Assembly (NCBI GenBank): GCA_963767715.1
Contig: CAVYFA010000019.1
Coordinates: 1-64,000 of the forward strand
Length of the DNA stretch: 64,000 nucleotides
Reading direction: 5' to 3'
Source of the DNA: CAVSXS01 sp963767715
GTDB lineage: Bacteria > Chloroflexota > Ktedonobacteria > Ktedonobacterales > Ktedonobacteraceae
Shown here one piece after another: positions 8,957 to 17,827 of the stretch. Each line of letters starts with the position of its first letter. Positions within the stretch are counted from its first letter, which is position 1. Under the pieces are notes generated by a model. The model worked only from the letters and a program-made list of their open reading frames with translations. It was not told the origin of the DNA and searched no databases. The position numbers and the translations under genes are program-made.

Positions 8957-9853
8957 ATGCCCACCATCGAATTTGGCCTGATGCTCCAACCCTTTCCCCT
9001 CAACTTCCCGGGCCACGAGCTCTTCGACTACAACCGCTGCCTGATTCGCAGCCTGTCTCCTGGGTCCCCCGGCTTCACCACTCTATGGGTCGAGGATCAC
9101 CTGCAACTGGGAGAGACCGCCACCCACGAGTGTTTGACCACCCTCAGCTACTTTGCCGGCGAATTCCCTCAGTTCCGCGTGGGCGCGCTCGTGCTCTGCC
9201 AGTCCTACCGCAATCCAGCCCTGACCGCAAAAATGGCCGCCAACCTCCAGTTGATCTCCGGGGGCAGGTTCATCCTCGGCCTGGGAGCCGGTTGGAAGGA
9301 AGACGAGTACCACGCCTACAACTACCCCTTTCCCGACACGAAAACTCGCCTGGAACAATTGGAAGAAGCCGCCATCATCGTCAAATCCATGTGGTCCTCG
9401 CGCCCCGCCACCTTCGTGGGCAAACACTACAGCATCCACGACGCCTACTGCGAGCCGCAGCCCAATCCCTCCATCCCCCTGCTCATCGGCGGAGGAGGCG
9501 AAGAGAAAACGCTCGCCATTGTCGCCCGCCGCGCCGACTGGTGGAATTTCAATTCGTGCACCGTCGAAGAATATGGCCACAAGCTCGCCATTCTGCAAAG
9601 CCACTGTGCCCGTATAGGCCGCAACCCGGCAGAAGTCAAATTGACCTACCTCAGTACCGCCAGTGTCTCAGATAACCCAGCCGAAGTAGTGCGCAGCCCC
9701 CAGAAGCACTTCATCGCCGGAAACCCCACCGAAGTCATCAGCGAACTCGAACGCTTCCGCGCCCTCGGGGTCACCCACTTCATCTTCCGCTTCCTCGACC
9801 CTCCATCCCTCCAGCGCTTTGTGCAAACCGTCGTCCCCCACTTCACACAATAA
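8957..9853 (+). CDS. LLM-class flavin-dependent oxidoreductase (luciferase-like)
   Basis: A 298-residue TIM-barrel enzyme of the bacterial luciferase/F420 superfamily. Visible blocks are the N-terminal EFGLMLQPFP strand, TLWVEDHL, the LGLGAGWKEDEY motif typical of the flavin or F420 phosphate-binding region, and PLLIGGGGEEKTL before the C-terminal helices. It probably oxidises a small organic substrate with reduced flavin or coenzyme F420. Cofactor and substrate cannot be read from the sequence. The ATG at 8957 is preferred because AAAGGA lies upstream and the fold begins there. It stands alone between repeat-rich gaps. Confidence 0.85.
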   Translation: MPTIEFGLMLQPFPLNFPGHELFDYNRCLIRSLSPGSPGFTTLWVEDHLQLGETATHECLTTLSYFAGEFPQFRVGALVLCQSYRNPALTAKMAANLQLISGGRFILGLGAGWKEDEYHAYNYPFPDTKTRLEQLEEAAIIVKSMWSSRPATFVGKHYSIHDAYCEPQPNPSIPLLIGGGGEEKTLAIVARRADWWNFNSCTVEEYGHKLAILQSHCARIGRNPAEVKLTYLSTASVSDNPAEVVRSPQKHFIAGNPTEVISELERFRALGVTHFIFRFLDPPSLQRFVQTVVPHFTQ

Positions 9854-9875
9854 ACAAAATCCTGAACTTCCTGTG

Positions 9876-9915
9876 GAGCCCGATTGGGCGCGGCCAGCGC
9901 CGATTGATTGGCCCC
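9876..9915. repeat. REP-like hairpin pair (CCGATTxxTCGG family), copy A
   Basis: Two short palindromes built on CCGAT/ATCGG flank a GCGGCCAGCGC core, directly after the oxidoreductase gene. Related copies lie near 10148, 13629, 28846, 34280 and 40545. Confidence 0.55.
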
Positions 9916-9952
9916 AATAGGCATCAACCTAATGAAAAGCCCATCAAATTCC

Positions 9953-10099
9953 GTAGGGGCGAGAGTGGACGGGTGGACGCGGGGAGGGCCTTTAGGGTCG
10001 CCCGCGTCCAGGTGGATGGGTGATGCTCGTCGTCCGTCTACCAGGACCGGGCGACCACAAGGGCCCACACCACATCCGCTCCACCACTCTCGCCCCTAC
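9953..10099. mobile_element. 147-bp foldback element, copy 1
   Basis: It begins GTAGGGGCGAG and ends CTCGCCCCTAC, with long imperfect self-complementarity inside. The copy at 44015-44161 has the same 147-base length. A single REP-like hairpin (CGCCGATTTATCGGCCCC, 10148-10166) follows. The rest of 9.85-10.35 kb is gene-free. Confidence 0.65.
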
Positions 10100-10345
10100 A
10101 GATCAGACGGCCTCCCACCTGGGTTCCCGGCTTACGTTGAGGCAATTACGCCGATTTATCGGCCCCAGTAACCATCGCGAGAACCCTCTCACTTGCCAAA
10201 ACCCAGCAAGGAACAACAACGTCATCCGTAACCCAAATATGTCATCCTGAGCACACTGAAAGATAACAAGCGAGGTGCTATAATACCTGGTATGATGACA
10301 GATGAAATCTCTTCCTTTTAAGATGCTGTCGCATCGAGCACACCC

Positions 10346-11365
10346 CTAAGCATGTCCATCTGCCTCTCGCTCAGCTTCCCAGGCTTCTTCCAATGCCTGA
10401 TCCAGGAGCGTTTGACCCAGACCCCAGAGATCAAAATCCTCGTTATTGGCCAGCAGGGTGATCGTGAGTGCCTCCGCTGGAACTAGCAGAGTGAGCGCGC
10501 TAAAGCCCGAGTTATCTCCCGGATGAAAGCAAACGTGATGGCCACCGATCTCAGCCAGAAACCATCCATAGCCATACGAAACGTCATGCATCTCACTGTA
10601 AGCATCGGGGACGCTGGTATGGGAGGTGAACATCTGGGCTAGCGACTCTGCCGTGAGCAGCCGATCAGGCGTCATCAGAGCCTGATTCCAGAGCCCCAGG
10701 TCACCGGCGGTTGCCCACACGTCACCGGCACCAATGCTGACCGTATCCAGCTCAAAGGAAGGCAGCTCCGTCTTCCCCGCATACCCAACGGCCTGCTGTT
10801 CGGGATGGGAAGAACGGGTTCCAACACTCGAGCGGGTCATCGATAAGGGTGCGAGCATCCTGCGCTGGATGAACTGGGCATACGGTTCACCGGCAATTTG
10901 TTCCACGAGATGCGCCAGCAGCACGTATCCCGGACTACTGTAGGCCCAGGCAGTGCCAGGAGCAAACTTGAGCGGTGCCTGTTGGAAGATCGCCAGGAGA
11001 TGCGCACGTGCTATCGGATGATACAGGCTCAGATGAGGGAAGTCCCCCCAGTGGCCGATGCCAGAGGTATGAGTAAGCAAGTGATGCAGCGTGATCGACT
11101 TCCATTCGGCAGGACACTCAGGCAGCCAGCGCTCGAGCGGATCATGGACCGAAAGCGCTCCCTGCTCTTGCAGGAGCAAGATCGCTGCCGCCGTCAATTG
11201 CTTGCTTACTGAGGCGATCTGAAAGGTGGTCCCAGGCGTATTCGGCCGACCAGTGCGGTGATCGGCCCAGCCGTATCCCGCATCGATCACCGTCTTGTTG
11301 GCCAGGCTGACGAACAGCGCTCCCTGAAACTGTGTTTGCGTGACAGAGTCGGATAGACGATGCAT
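10346..11365 (-). CDS. Serine hydrolase of the class C beta-lactamase / esterase family
   Basis: A 339-residue penicillin-binding-like hydrolase. The nucleophile lies in SVSK (S-x-x-K, about residue 53), followed by LLTHTSGIGHWGD. The second motif YSSPGY replaces Y-x-N, and HPGDN takes the place of the K-T-G box as H-x-G. This pattern is common in family S12 esterases and D-amino-acid peptidases rather than true antibiotic lactamases. There is no signal peptide or membrane segment, so it is probably cytoplasmic. The substrate is unknown. The ATG is clear and the gene is monocistronic. Confidence 0.85.
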   Translation of the reverse strand: MHRLSDSVTQTQFQGALFVSLANKTVIDAGYGWADHRTGRPNTPGTTFQIASVSKQLTAAAILLLQEQGALSVHDPLERWLPECPAEWKSITLHHLLTHTSGIGHWGDFPHLSLYHPIARAHLLAIFQQAPLKFAPGTAWAYSSPGYVLLAHLVEQIAGEPYAQFIQRRMLAPLSMTRSSVGTRSSHPEQQAVGYAGKTELPSFELDTVSIGAGDVWATAGDLGLWNQALMTPDRLLTAESLAQMFTSHTSVPDAYSEMHDVSYGYGWFLAEIGGHHVCFHPGDNSGFSALTLLVPAEALTITLLANNEDFDLWGLGQTLLDQALEEAWEAEREADGHA

Positions 11366-11424
11366 GATCTCATCCTACCATTTTTCTCCATCCAGCGAAA
11401 GCCTCGATTTTCTTGACAAATAGT

Positions 11425-11491
11425 TTTCGTTCACCCGAACTGCTGGAGCGCAAACTTCAGCGTTTAGAGAGCTGGCTCCGTACCATCTAAT
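11425..11491 (+). pseudogene. Short C-terminal remnant of an unknown gene
   Basis: An open frame ends SPELLERKLQRLESWLRTI and a stop. It looks like the amphipathic tail of a lost protein, possibly a regulator. It abuts the truncated monooxygenase below, suggesting a deletion that joined two broken genes. Confidence 0.3.
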
Positions 11492-11511
11492 CAAGGGATA
11501 GTCAGCCTGAT

Positions 11512-12282
11512 TGGAAAGTGTTGATTGTCTTCCCAACGCCAGGAGAGGGAAAACGGGCTGGAGCTATTTTCCCGATCGAGGGCAACCGCTGGATGGTAAC
11601 GCTTTTCGGCTGGTCGCGAGACTACCCAGCAGACGACGAAGCCGACTTTCTTGCTTACGCTCGCAGCTTGCCGATGCCTGACCTCTACGAGGCCATCAAA
11701 GAGGCCGAGCCACTCACCCCCATTGCCACACATAAGTATCCCGCGAACCAGCGCCGCCACTACGAGCGTCTGTCGCACTTTCCTGAGGGCTTGATCATCC
11801 TGGGAGATGCGGCCTGTAGCTTCGATCCCATTTATGGGCAGGGCATGACGGTGGCAGCATTAGAGACCAACATCCTGAATATCTGTCTGCTTCAACAGGC
11901 GAGCGCTCACATCTCTGGATATGGTACCGGACTGGGTCAGAGATTCCAAAAAGCGATCGCGAAAGTGCTCGATGTGCCCTGGCTACTGGCAACCAACGAG
12001 GATTTCCGCTTCTCGGAAACACAGGGTCACCGTCCCTGGTGGACGGGCCTGCTTCACCGGTATACGCGTCGCTTGTTTGGGTTGGCGGCTTCCGATCCTG
12101 AGACAACCTTGCGTTCCTACGAAGTTCTCAACATGATCAAACCCCCAACAGCCCTGTTTGAGCCACGTATCCTGTTAGCGGTGCTGTTGAAAAAACAACC
12201 CTCGTTGGCCAGTCAGGAGACCCCCAGCTACCAGGTTGAGAAAGTTCTTGCCAGCCCATATCCCATGCCACACCGCCGCTGA
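11512..12282 (+). pseudogene. FAD-dependent monooxygenase, N-terminally truncated
   Basis: About 255 codons of the C-terminal part of a flavin hydroxylase/epoxidase. The second FAD motif is complete (LIILGDAACSFDPIYGQGM, the GD-x6-P-x-x-GQG pattern), followed by the helical C-terminus. The entire N-terminal Rossmann FAD-binding half (about 180 residues with G-x-G-x-x-G) is missing, and there is no start codon with a ribosome site: the frame only opens with TTG just after the preceding remnant. A working enzyme cannot be expected unless the missing part was lost in assembly. Confidence 0.7.
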
Positions 12283-12496
12283 AATGGAGCATATCAATCA
12301 CATCTCCAACCCGAAAGTAAGAAATTCAGCTATGGCAGATTTAATTAAATGTATCCATGATCCACACTGGCACGCCATGCGACCAGAGTGAATGGCAGGT
12401 TCTTGCGGGACCGTCGATTTCAGTAATAGTACCGATTTTCAAGGCGATTAGAGAAAAAGTGTACTTTCTGGTCGTTTCTTGTGGTATATTAGAGCT

Positions 12497-13016
12497 ATGG
12501 AACAGCCCTGGTTTATGTTTGATATTTGTGTCCCCTTTGGGAATCCGAGTTTTAACGCCGCATTTGGAGGCGCCCATGACCTTGATATTGGGGCTCCTCC
12601 CAATCACCCGGTGACCGCGCTCTTGCCCGGAAAAATCATCTCTATTACGAAACCTCCGCCGGACTGGGGCGAACAGATCGGAGTGCAACTCGATGAGCCT
12701 TTCAATGGGATACCCTTCATGGCCTATCTGCATCTCTCAGCAGTCAATCCAGAGATGGCGGTCGGTCAACACGTTTCAACAGGCCATCTCATTGGGTGGG
12801 TGGGCGGTGGAAACACGGAAGCGGACTATGCCGGAACAAGCAATCCCACCGGCCGCAACTTCACGAACCCCACCTTTCATAGTTCTCGAGTCCAGGTCGG
12901 CGTCGCACTCATGCGCGGGAAAGAGTATGGCCTGACGGATTTTAATCAATGGCCGCCAGTAGAAACGGAATTAGACCCGACACAGATTATTCTGGATGCG
13001 CGGCGAGCGCCTCTTG
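12497..13016 (+). CDS. M23-like peptidoglycan peptidase-fold protein
   Basis: A compact M23-like domain: FGGAHDLDIGAPPNHPV supplies the H-x-x-x-D pair, and FMAYLHLSAV supplies the later histidine, with GxxV..GxxIGWVGG as the closing beta strands. No signal peptide is visible, and one zinc-ligand histidine of the usual H-x-H is Ser here, so activity is uncertain. The literal frame runs on to 13123 and overlaps the next gene by 83 bases. One base of shift after ILDAR would instead stop at 13016, just before that gene's GGAGGAG site, which I think more likely. The start is the ATG at 12497. Confidence 0.6.
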
Positions 13017-13040
13017 ATCCACATATAGGGAGGAGACGAC

Positions 13041-13346
13041 ATGCTTCAGATCAGCGACCCCTTCGCGGCGGCACACTTCACACAGATCGCTCCAGATCGC
13101 TGGCGGTGTGTCACCACCAATAAGGATGTGTTCGGCGGTATTTTGCTGTTCTATCGCAGCATCGGTGGGGCACCTCGCCTCCCGCTTAGCGGTGAGCAAC
13201 ATGATGTTCCAAATGTGACCTATCAGGTGTTTGAAGCGGGAGTGATTGTTTTTGATCCACATCACTCGCTGGATAATCCAAGCGGGTTTAAGGATTCATA
13301 CCTCTTGAAGCTTGACTCTGATCTGGCGAAGAGGCTTTTGCATTGA
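13041..13346 (+). CDS. Small hypothetical protein with LGFP-like segment
   Basis: A 101-residue protein with a very good ribosome site (GGGAGGAG, 6 bases before ATG). The segment GAPRLPLSGEQHD..TYQVFEAGVIVFDP resembles one unit of LGFP-type cell-wall repeats, in which such units bind mycolyl or peptidoglycan structures. That resemblance is my judgement from residue pattern only. Placed directly behind the M23-like gene, it may be a targeting or accessory factor for the same wall substrate. No signal peptide is visible. Confidence 0.5.
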   Translation: MLQISDPFAAAHFTQIAPDRWRCVTTNKDVFGGILLFYRSIGGAPRLPLSGEQHDVPNVTYQVFEAGVIVFDPHHSLDNPSGFKDSYLLKLDSDLAKRLLH

Positions 13347-13367
13347 CATCAGCTCCTCCTCTCTCCA

Positions 13368-13499
13368 GGAGCGGATAGTGAGCCTACTTGCTTAAGAATG
13401 GCTTGAATGAGCAACATTTCTTCCACGCTGAGGAGATTTGCCATTGTCGAGTGAGATAATGTTCTCCCAAGCAAGCAGGCTCACTTACATGCTCCGCTG
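13368..13499. mobile_element. 132-bp MITE-like inverted repeat
   Basis: The left end GGAGCGGATAGTGAGCCTAC pairs with the right end (CTCACTTACATGCTCC) over about 24 bases, continuing through the AAGCAAG core. There is no coding content. A REP-like hairpin (13629-13667) follows. Nothing else is visible in the 13.35-13.73 kb gap. Confidence 0.6.
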
Positions 13500-13729
13500 T
13501 CATCTCGACGGTTGACAAAAAACTCTACCCCATTTACACTATCTCCGCGACTTACATGACCCATATCCTTATGCTATACCACACCGCCGCTTAAACTGAC
13601 CAAAAAAGAATACGTTGATAACAGGGTAGGGCCCGATTTATCGCGGCCACCGCCGATTCATCGGCCCTGGCTCACCTTCACCGCATATGCCGAACGCACT
13701 ATTTAAAAAGTTGATGGAGAAGGTCTTCA

Positions 13730-16101
13730 ATGGCAATCAAGAAAAGTGAACTGTATAGTTCGCTCTGGAAAAGCTGCGACGAACTCCGTGGGGGGATGGA
13801 CGCCTCGCAGTACAAGGATTATGTCCTCGTCCTGCTCTTCGTCAAATACGTCTCCGACAAATACGCCGGTCAGCCCGACGCGCTGATCGAAGTCCCCGAG
13901 GGCGGCAGCTTTGCCGACATGGTCGCGCTCAAGGGCGATAAAGAGATCGGCGACAAAATCAACAAGCATCATCGCCAAACTCGCCGAGGCCAACGACCTC
14001 AAAGGCGTGATCGACGTGGCCGACTTCAACGACGCCGACAAGCTGGGCAAGGGCAAGGAGATGCAGGATCGCCTCTCCAACCTGGTCGCGATCTTCGATA
14101 ACCCCGCCCTCAATTTCCGCAAGAACCGCGCCGAAGGCGACGACATCCTGGGCGACGCCTACGAATACCTGATGCGCCACTTCGCCACCGAATCGGGCAA
14201 GAGCAAAGGGCAGTTCTACACCCCCGCCGAAGTCTCGCGCATCATGGCGAAGGTGATTGGCATCAACAAAGCCAGCAGCCAGAGCCAGACGCATCTACGA
14301 CCCGACCTGCGGCTCCGGCTCGCTGCTGCTGAAGGCGCCGACGAATCAAAGATCGGCATGACCATCTACGGGCAGGAAATGGACAACGCTACCGCTGCGC
14401 TGGCAAAAATGAACATGATCCTGCACGACAACCCCACCGCCGAGATCTGGCAGGACAATTCGCTCTCCAGCCCATATTTTAAGCTGGACGAATCGGCGAC
14501 AACCTCAAGACCTTCGATTTCGTCGTCGCCAATCCGCCCTTCTCCAACAAGGCGTGGAGCAACGGCTTTGACCCCGACCAACGACCTGTATCAACGCTTC
14601 GCCGATGGCGTGCCGCCGCAGAAAAATGGCGACTACGCTTTTCTGCTGCACATCATCCGCTCGCTCAAAAGCACCGGCAAAGGCGCGGTAATTCTGCCGC
14701 ACGGCGTGCTCTTCCGTGGCAATGCCGAGGCCGACATCCGCACAGAACATCATTCGCAAAGGCTACATCAAGGGCATCATCGGCCTGCCTCCCAACCTGT
14801 TCTATGGCACCGGCATCCCAGCCTGCATCATCGTCCTCGACAAGGAAAACGCCGCGGGCCGCACGCGGCATCTTCATGATCGACGCCAGCAAGGGCTTTA
14901 TGAAGGATGGCAACAAGAACCGTCTGCGCCACCAGGACATCCACAAGATCGTCGATGTCTTCAACAAGCCAGCTCGAACTGCCCGGGTATTCGCGCATGG
15001 TGCAGCGTTGCCGAAATTGCGGCCAACGACTACAACCTCAATATTCCGCGCTACATCGACAGCACGGAAGCCGAAGACCTGCACGACATCGAGGCGCACC
15101 TGCTGGGCGGCATCCCCAACCGCGACATCGATGCGTTGGATGCCTACTGGCAGGTGTTTCCCACGCTCAAGCAGCAACTCTTTGCGGCGGGACCGCGCAC
15201 AGGCTACAGCGAGCTTCGCGTGGATGCCGAGCATATAAAGCCAACCATCTACACTCACCCCGAGTTTATGGCTTATACGCAGGCGATGGCAGATCTGTTT
15301 GTAGCAATGGCAAACGAGCAACATGCCCTCTCTCAAGAGCCTCGGCGTGGGCAGTCACCCCAAACAACTGATCGAAGCACTCTCCGAGGATATCCTGCGC
15401 ATATTTGCCGAAGCCAGTCTGATCGATAAATACGATGTATACCAGCACCTGATGAGCTACTGGACCGACACCATGCAGGATGACGTATACATGATTGCCC
15501 AGGATGGTTGGAAGGCCAATAGCGACCTCATCCCGCCGCAGCTTATCATCAACCGCTACTTTGCCGCCGATCAGCAAGCGATCGAGACAGCTAGAAGCCG
15601 CCAGAGAAGCCATCGCGCGCCAGATGGAAGAGCTCGACGAAGAACACGGCGGCGAGGGCGGCTTGCTCGAAGAGGCGAAAAACGAGAAGGGCAAGATCAC
15701 CAAAGCCAGCATCAATATACGCCTGAAAGACATTCTCGCCGATCCTGACGCGACAGACGAGCGAACAATGCTGAATAAGTATCTCGACCTGCTTGAACAG
15801 GAGGCAGAAGCAAGCAAGAAGGTCAAAGGATGCGCAAAAAGCGCTCGATGCTAAAGTGGCTGCCAAATACAAGATGCTAAGCGAGGACGAAGTAAAGACG
15901 CTGGTGATAGAAGATAAATGGCTGGCAACTCTTACGTCCGACGTGCAAACCGAACTGAACCGCGTCTCCCAGACCCTGACCGGACGCATCAAAGAGCTTG
16001 CCGAGCGTTATGCAACTCCACTGCCGATGCTCATTTCTGAAACTGAAGAGCTTACCAGGAAAGTCGAAAAGCATCTTGCTGAGATGGGGTTTAGCTATTA
16101 A
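13730..16101 (+). pseudogene. hsdM: Type I restriction-modification DNA methyltransferase subunit HsdM, multiply frameshifted
   Basis: It methylates adenine in the sequence chosen by HsdS and is required for restriction. Order: N-terminal helical domain (SSLWKSCDELRGGMDASQYK), AdoMet motif DPTCGSGSLL (about 14305), catalytic NPPF motif (FDFVVANPPFSN, about 14530), then a coiled-coil C-terminus ending EKHLAEMGFSY. Total length of about 790 codons fits the family. At least ten frame changes are needed, near 13963, 14290, 14335, 14500, 14578, 14742, 14867, 14972, 15008, 15325, 15590 and 15832. Most are one extra base, a few one base missing. The protein sequence stays well conserved on both sides of each, which is unlike an old pseudogene and suggests sequence error. 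The start ATG has an AAGG site. Confidence 0.85.
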
Positions 16102-16105
16102 TGCT

Positions 16106-16956
16106 ATGAAAAACTACTCACCAAAAACTCTCAAAATATTTTTGCTTGAAGGTGATCCTACGGGAGCTAAAAAGGTACAACTGAGTAATTGGTCGGGTAT
16201 GGCTTTTGTTATTCCAAGAAATAAGCTCGAGATAGTAAATAAACGCGAGGAATTAAATAAGCAGTGCATTTATTTTTTAGTTGGCGGCTCTTCAATCAGT
16301 CCGGAGGTATATGTAGGCGAAGCCGAAAATTTTCAGAAAAGAATTCCTCAACATCAATCAAAAGATTTTTGGAATACATGTGTTGTTTTTTTAGCAAAGG
16401 ATGAAAATTTGTCCAAGGCTCATGTCAAATTTTTGGAAGCAACATTTATTGATGATTGCCATAAAGCGAATAGAGCGAAATTACATAACGGTAATTCGCC
16501 GGAGGGATCAAAGCTGTCCGAGGAAGACGAGAGCGATATGAATGAGTTCAAGCAAAATATGAAGCTGATATTATCGACTCTTAGCTATACTTTTCACGAA
16601 ATTCCAATGATCGCCGATAACTCGTCTGAAAAATATTTTATTAAAGCTAAGGGCTTAGAAGCCAAAGGAATTTACACAGCAGAGGGTATGATTGTACTGG
16701 AAGGTTCGCAAGTGGCAAAGGATGAAGTACCGAGCATCCCTGAATACTTGCATAACTTACGAGCGGAAAAACTACAGGAGAAAGCTATAGTTGATAAAGG
16801 TAAATATTTCGAAGTACAGCAAAAAATAACATTCTCCAGCTTATCAACCGCACTGGTTTTGTGACGGGTAGAACTGCTAACGGTTGGAATGAATGGAAAA
16901 ATACCCAAGGTAAAACGATTGACGAGATGGAACGCAAGAGTCTAAAAGAGAAGTAA
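16106..16956 (+). CDS. GIY-YIG-like / DUF4357 protein, one frameshift near the 3' end
   Basis: About 283 residues. The N-terminal half carries a GIY-YIG-type strand pair (IYFLVGG...EVYVGEAEN, then R..QH..KDFW). The C-terminal half fits DUF4357 (GRTANGWNEWKNTQGKTID). Such genes often lie inside type I restriction operons, where their role is not settled. The catalytic GIY-YIG arginine and glutamate seem present (KRIPQHQ, KFLEATF). The open frame stops at 16864. A missing base near 16850 restores the conserved tail to 16956. It starts 5 bases after hsdM and ends 3 bases before the hsdS start, so it belongs to the operon. Confidence 0.65.
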
Positions 16957-16958
16957 AT

Positions 16959-16992
16959 ATGACGACAGCGATAAAAACGATTAAACCAGGGT
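16959..16992 (+). pseudogene. hsdS: 5' remnant of hsdS (12 codons)
   Basis: The ATG at 16959, 2 bases after the previous stop, begins MTTAIKTIKPGL, a typical HsdS N-terminus (the TIKPG block precedes the first target-recognition domain). It is cut by the IS21 element after codon 12. The rest of the first recognition domain is not on the other side of the IS until its very end. Confidence 0.6.
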
Positions 16993-17062
16993 TGTAAACG
17001 TCAAGGGAAAACTGAGCCAGGCGATGTTGGAAAACTGAGCCACCACCTTGCCATTCGAACAC

Positions 17063-17827
17063 TCAGGACGGTCGGTCCTGTTTCTGTAAACTCTGGCGAA
17101 AGCGAAAGCTCTCGCCCTCCATCATCAGAATGTGGCTGCGATGCACCAGCCGATCCAGGAGCGCGACGGTCATCTGCTCATTGCCAAAAACCTGCGTCCA
17201 CTGGGCAAAGGCCAGGTTGGAGGTAATGGCGACGCTGGCGCGTTCATAGCGGTCACTGAAGAACTGGAAGAGGAGCTCGGCAGTGGGCTTGGCAAACGGC
17301 AGATAGCCCAACTCATCGACCAGCACCAGGTCAAAGCGGCGATAGTGCGCCAGGAGGCGCGGCAGCCGCAGTTCCTTGTGGGCCACTTCCAGTTCGGTGG
17401 CCAGCGTGACCGCGGGACGAAACAGCACGCGATAGCCAGCCAAACACAGCGCCCGCCCTAATCCCATGAGGAGATGCGTTTTGCCAATGCCACTTTTACC
17501 CAGCAAGAGCACATTGTCGTGGGAAGCCAGGAAGGCTCCTTGCGCCAGCTCCAGAAGGCGCACCTTGGAGATGGCTGGCACTAACGAAAAGTCAAAGTCC
17601 TCCAGGCGCTTCTGGTAGGGGAAGGCGGCCGCCTTGAGGCGTTGGCGCAGCTGCTGTTCCTGGCGATGAGCCACCTCGGCTTCAAGCAGGGCTTGCAGGT
17701 AGCCCAGATACCCCAGCCCGCGCTGTTCCGCTTCGCGAGCCAGCGACTCACAATCGCGCGCCATGCGCGTGAGGTGCAACTGCTTGAGGTAGGCACTGAC
17801 GATCTGCTGACGGGCCTCTTCATTCAT
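17063..17827 (-). CDS. istB: IS21 helper ATPase IstB
   Basis: A 254-residue AAA+ DnaA/IstB-type ATPase that remodels the IstA transposase on DNA and picks the target. Walker A is LLGKSGIGKTHL (about residue 109). Walker B is LVLVDELGYLPF, and the IstB signature VAITSNLAF follows. The ATG overlaps the istA stop by 4 bases, so the two are translationally coupled. Length is standard for the family. Confidence 0.93.
   Translation of the reverse strand: MNEEARQQIVSAYLKQLHLTRMARDCESLAREAEQRGLGYLGYLQALLEAEVAHRQEQQLRQRLKAAAFPYQKRLEDFDFSLVPAISKVRLLELAQGAFLASHDNVLLLGKSGIGKTHLLMGLGRALCLAGYRVLFRPAVTLATELEVAHKELRLPRLLAHYRRFDLVLVDELGYLPFAKPTAELLFQFFSDRYERASVAITSNLAFAQWTQVFGNEQMTVALLDRLVHRSHILMMEGESFRFRQSLQKQDRPS

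Noticed and set aside
13960..15840. Programmed frameshifting in hsdM, with several sites near CAGCTCGA
   Set aside because: The recurrent context looked suggestive, but other frameshifts lack it, one gene would need a dozen events, and the same kind of error occurs in the unrelated first 1.7 kb.
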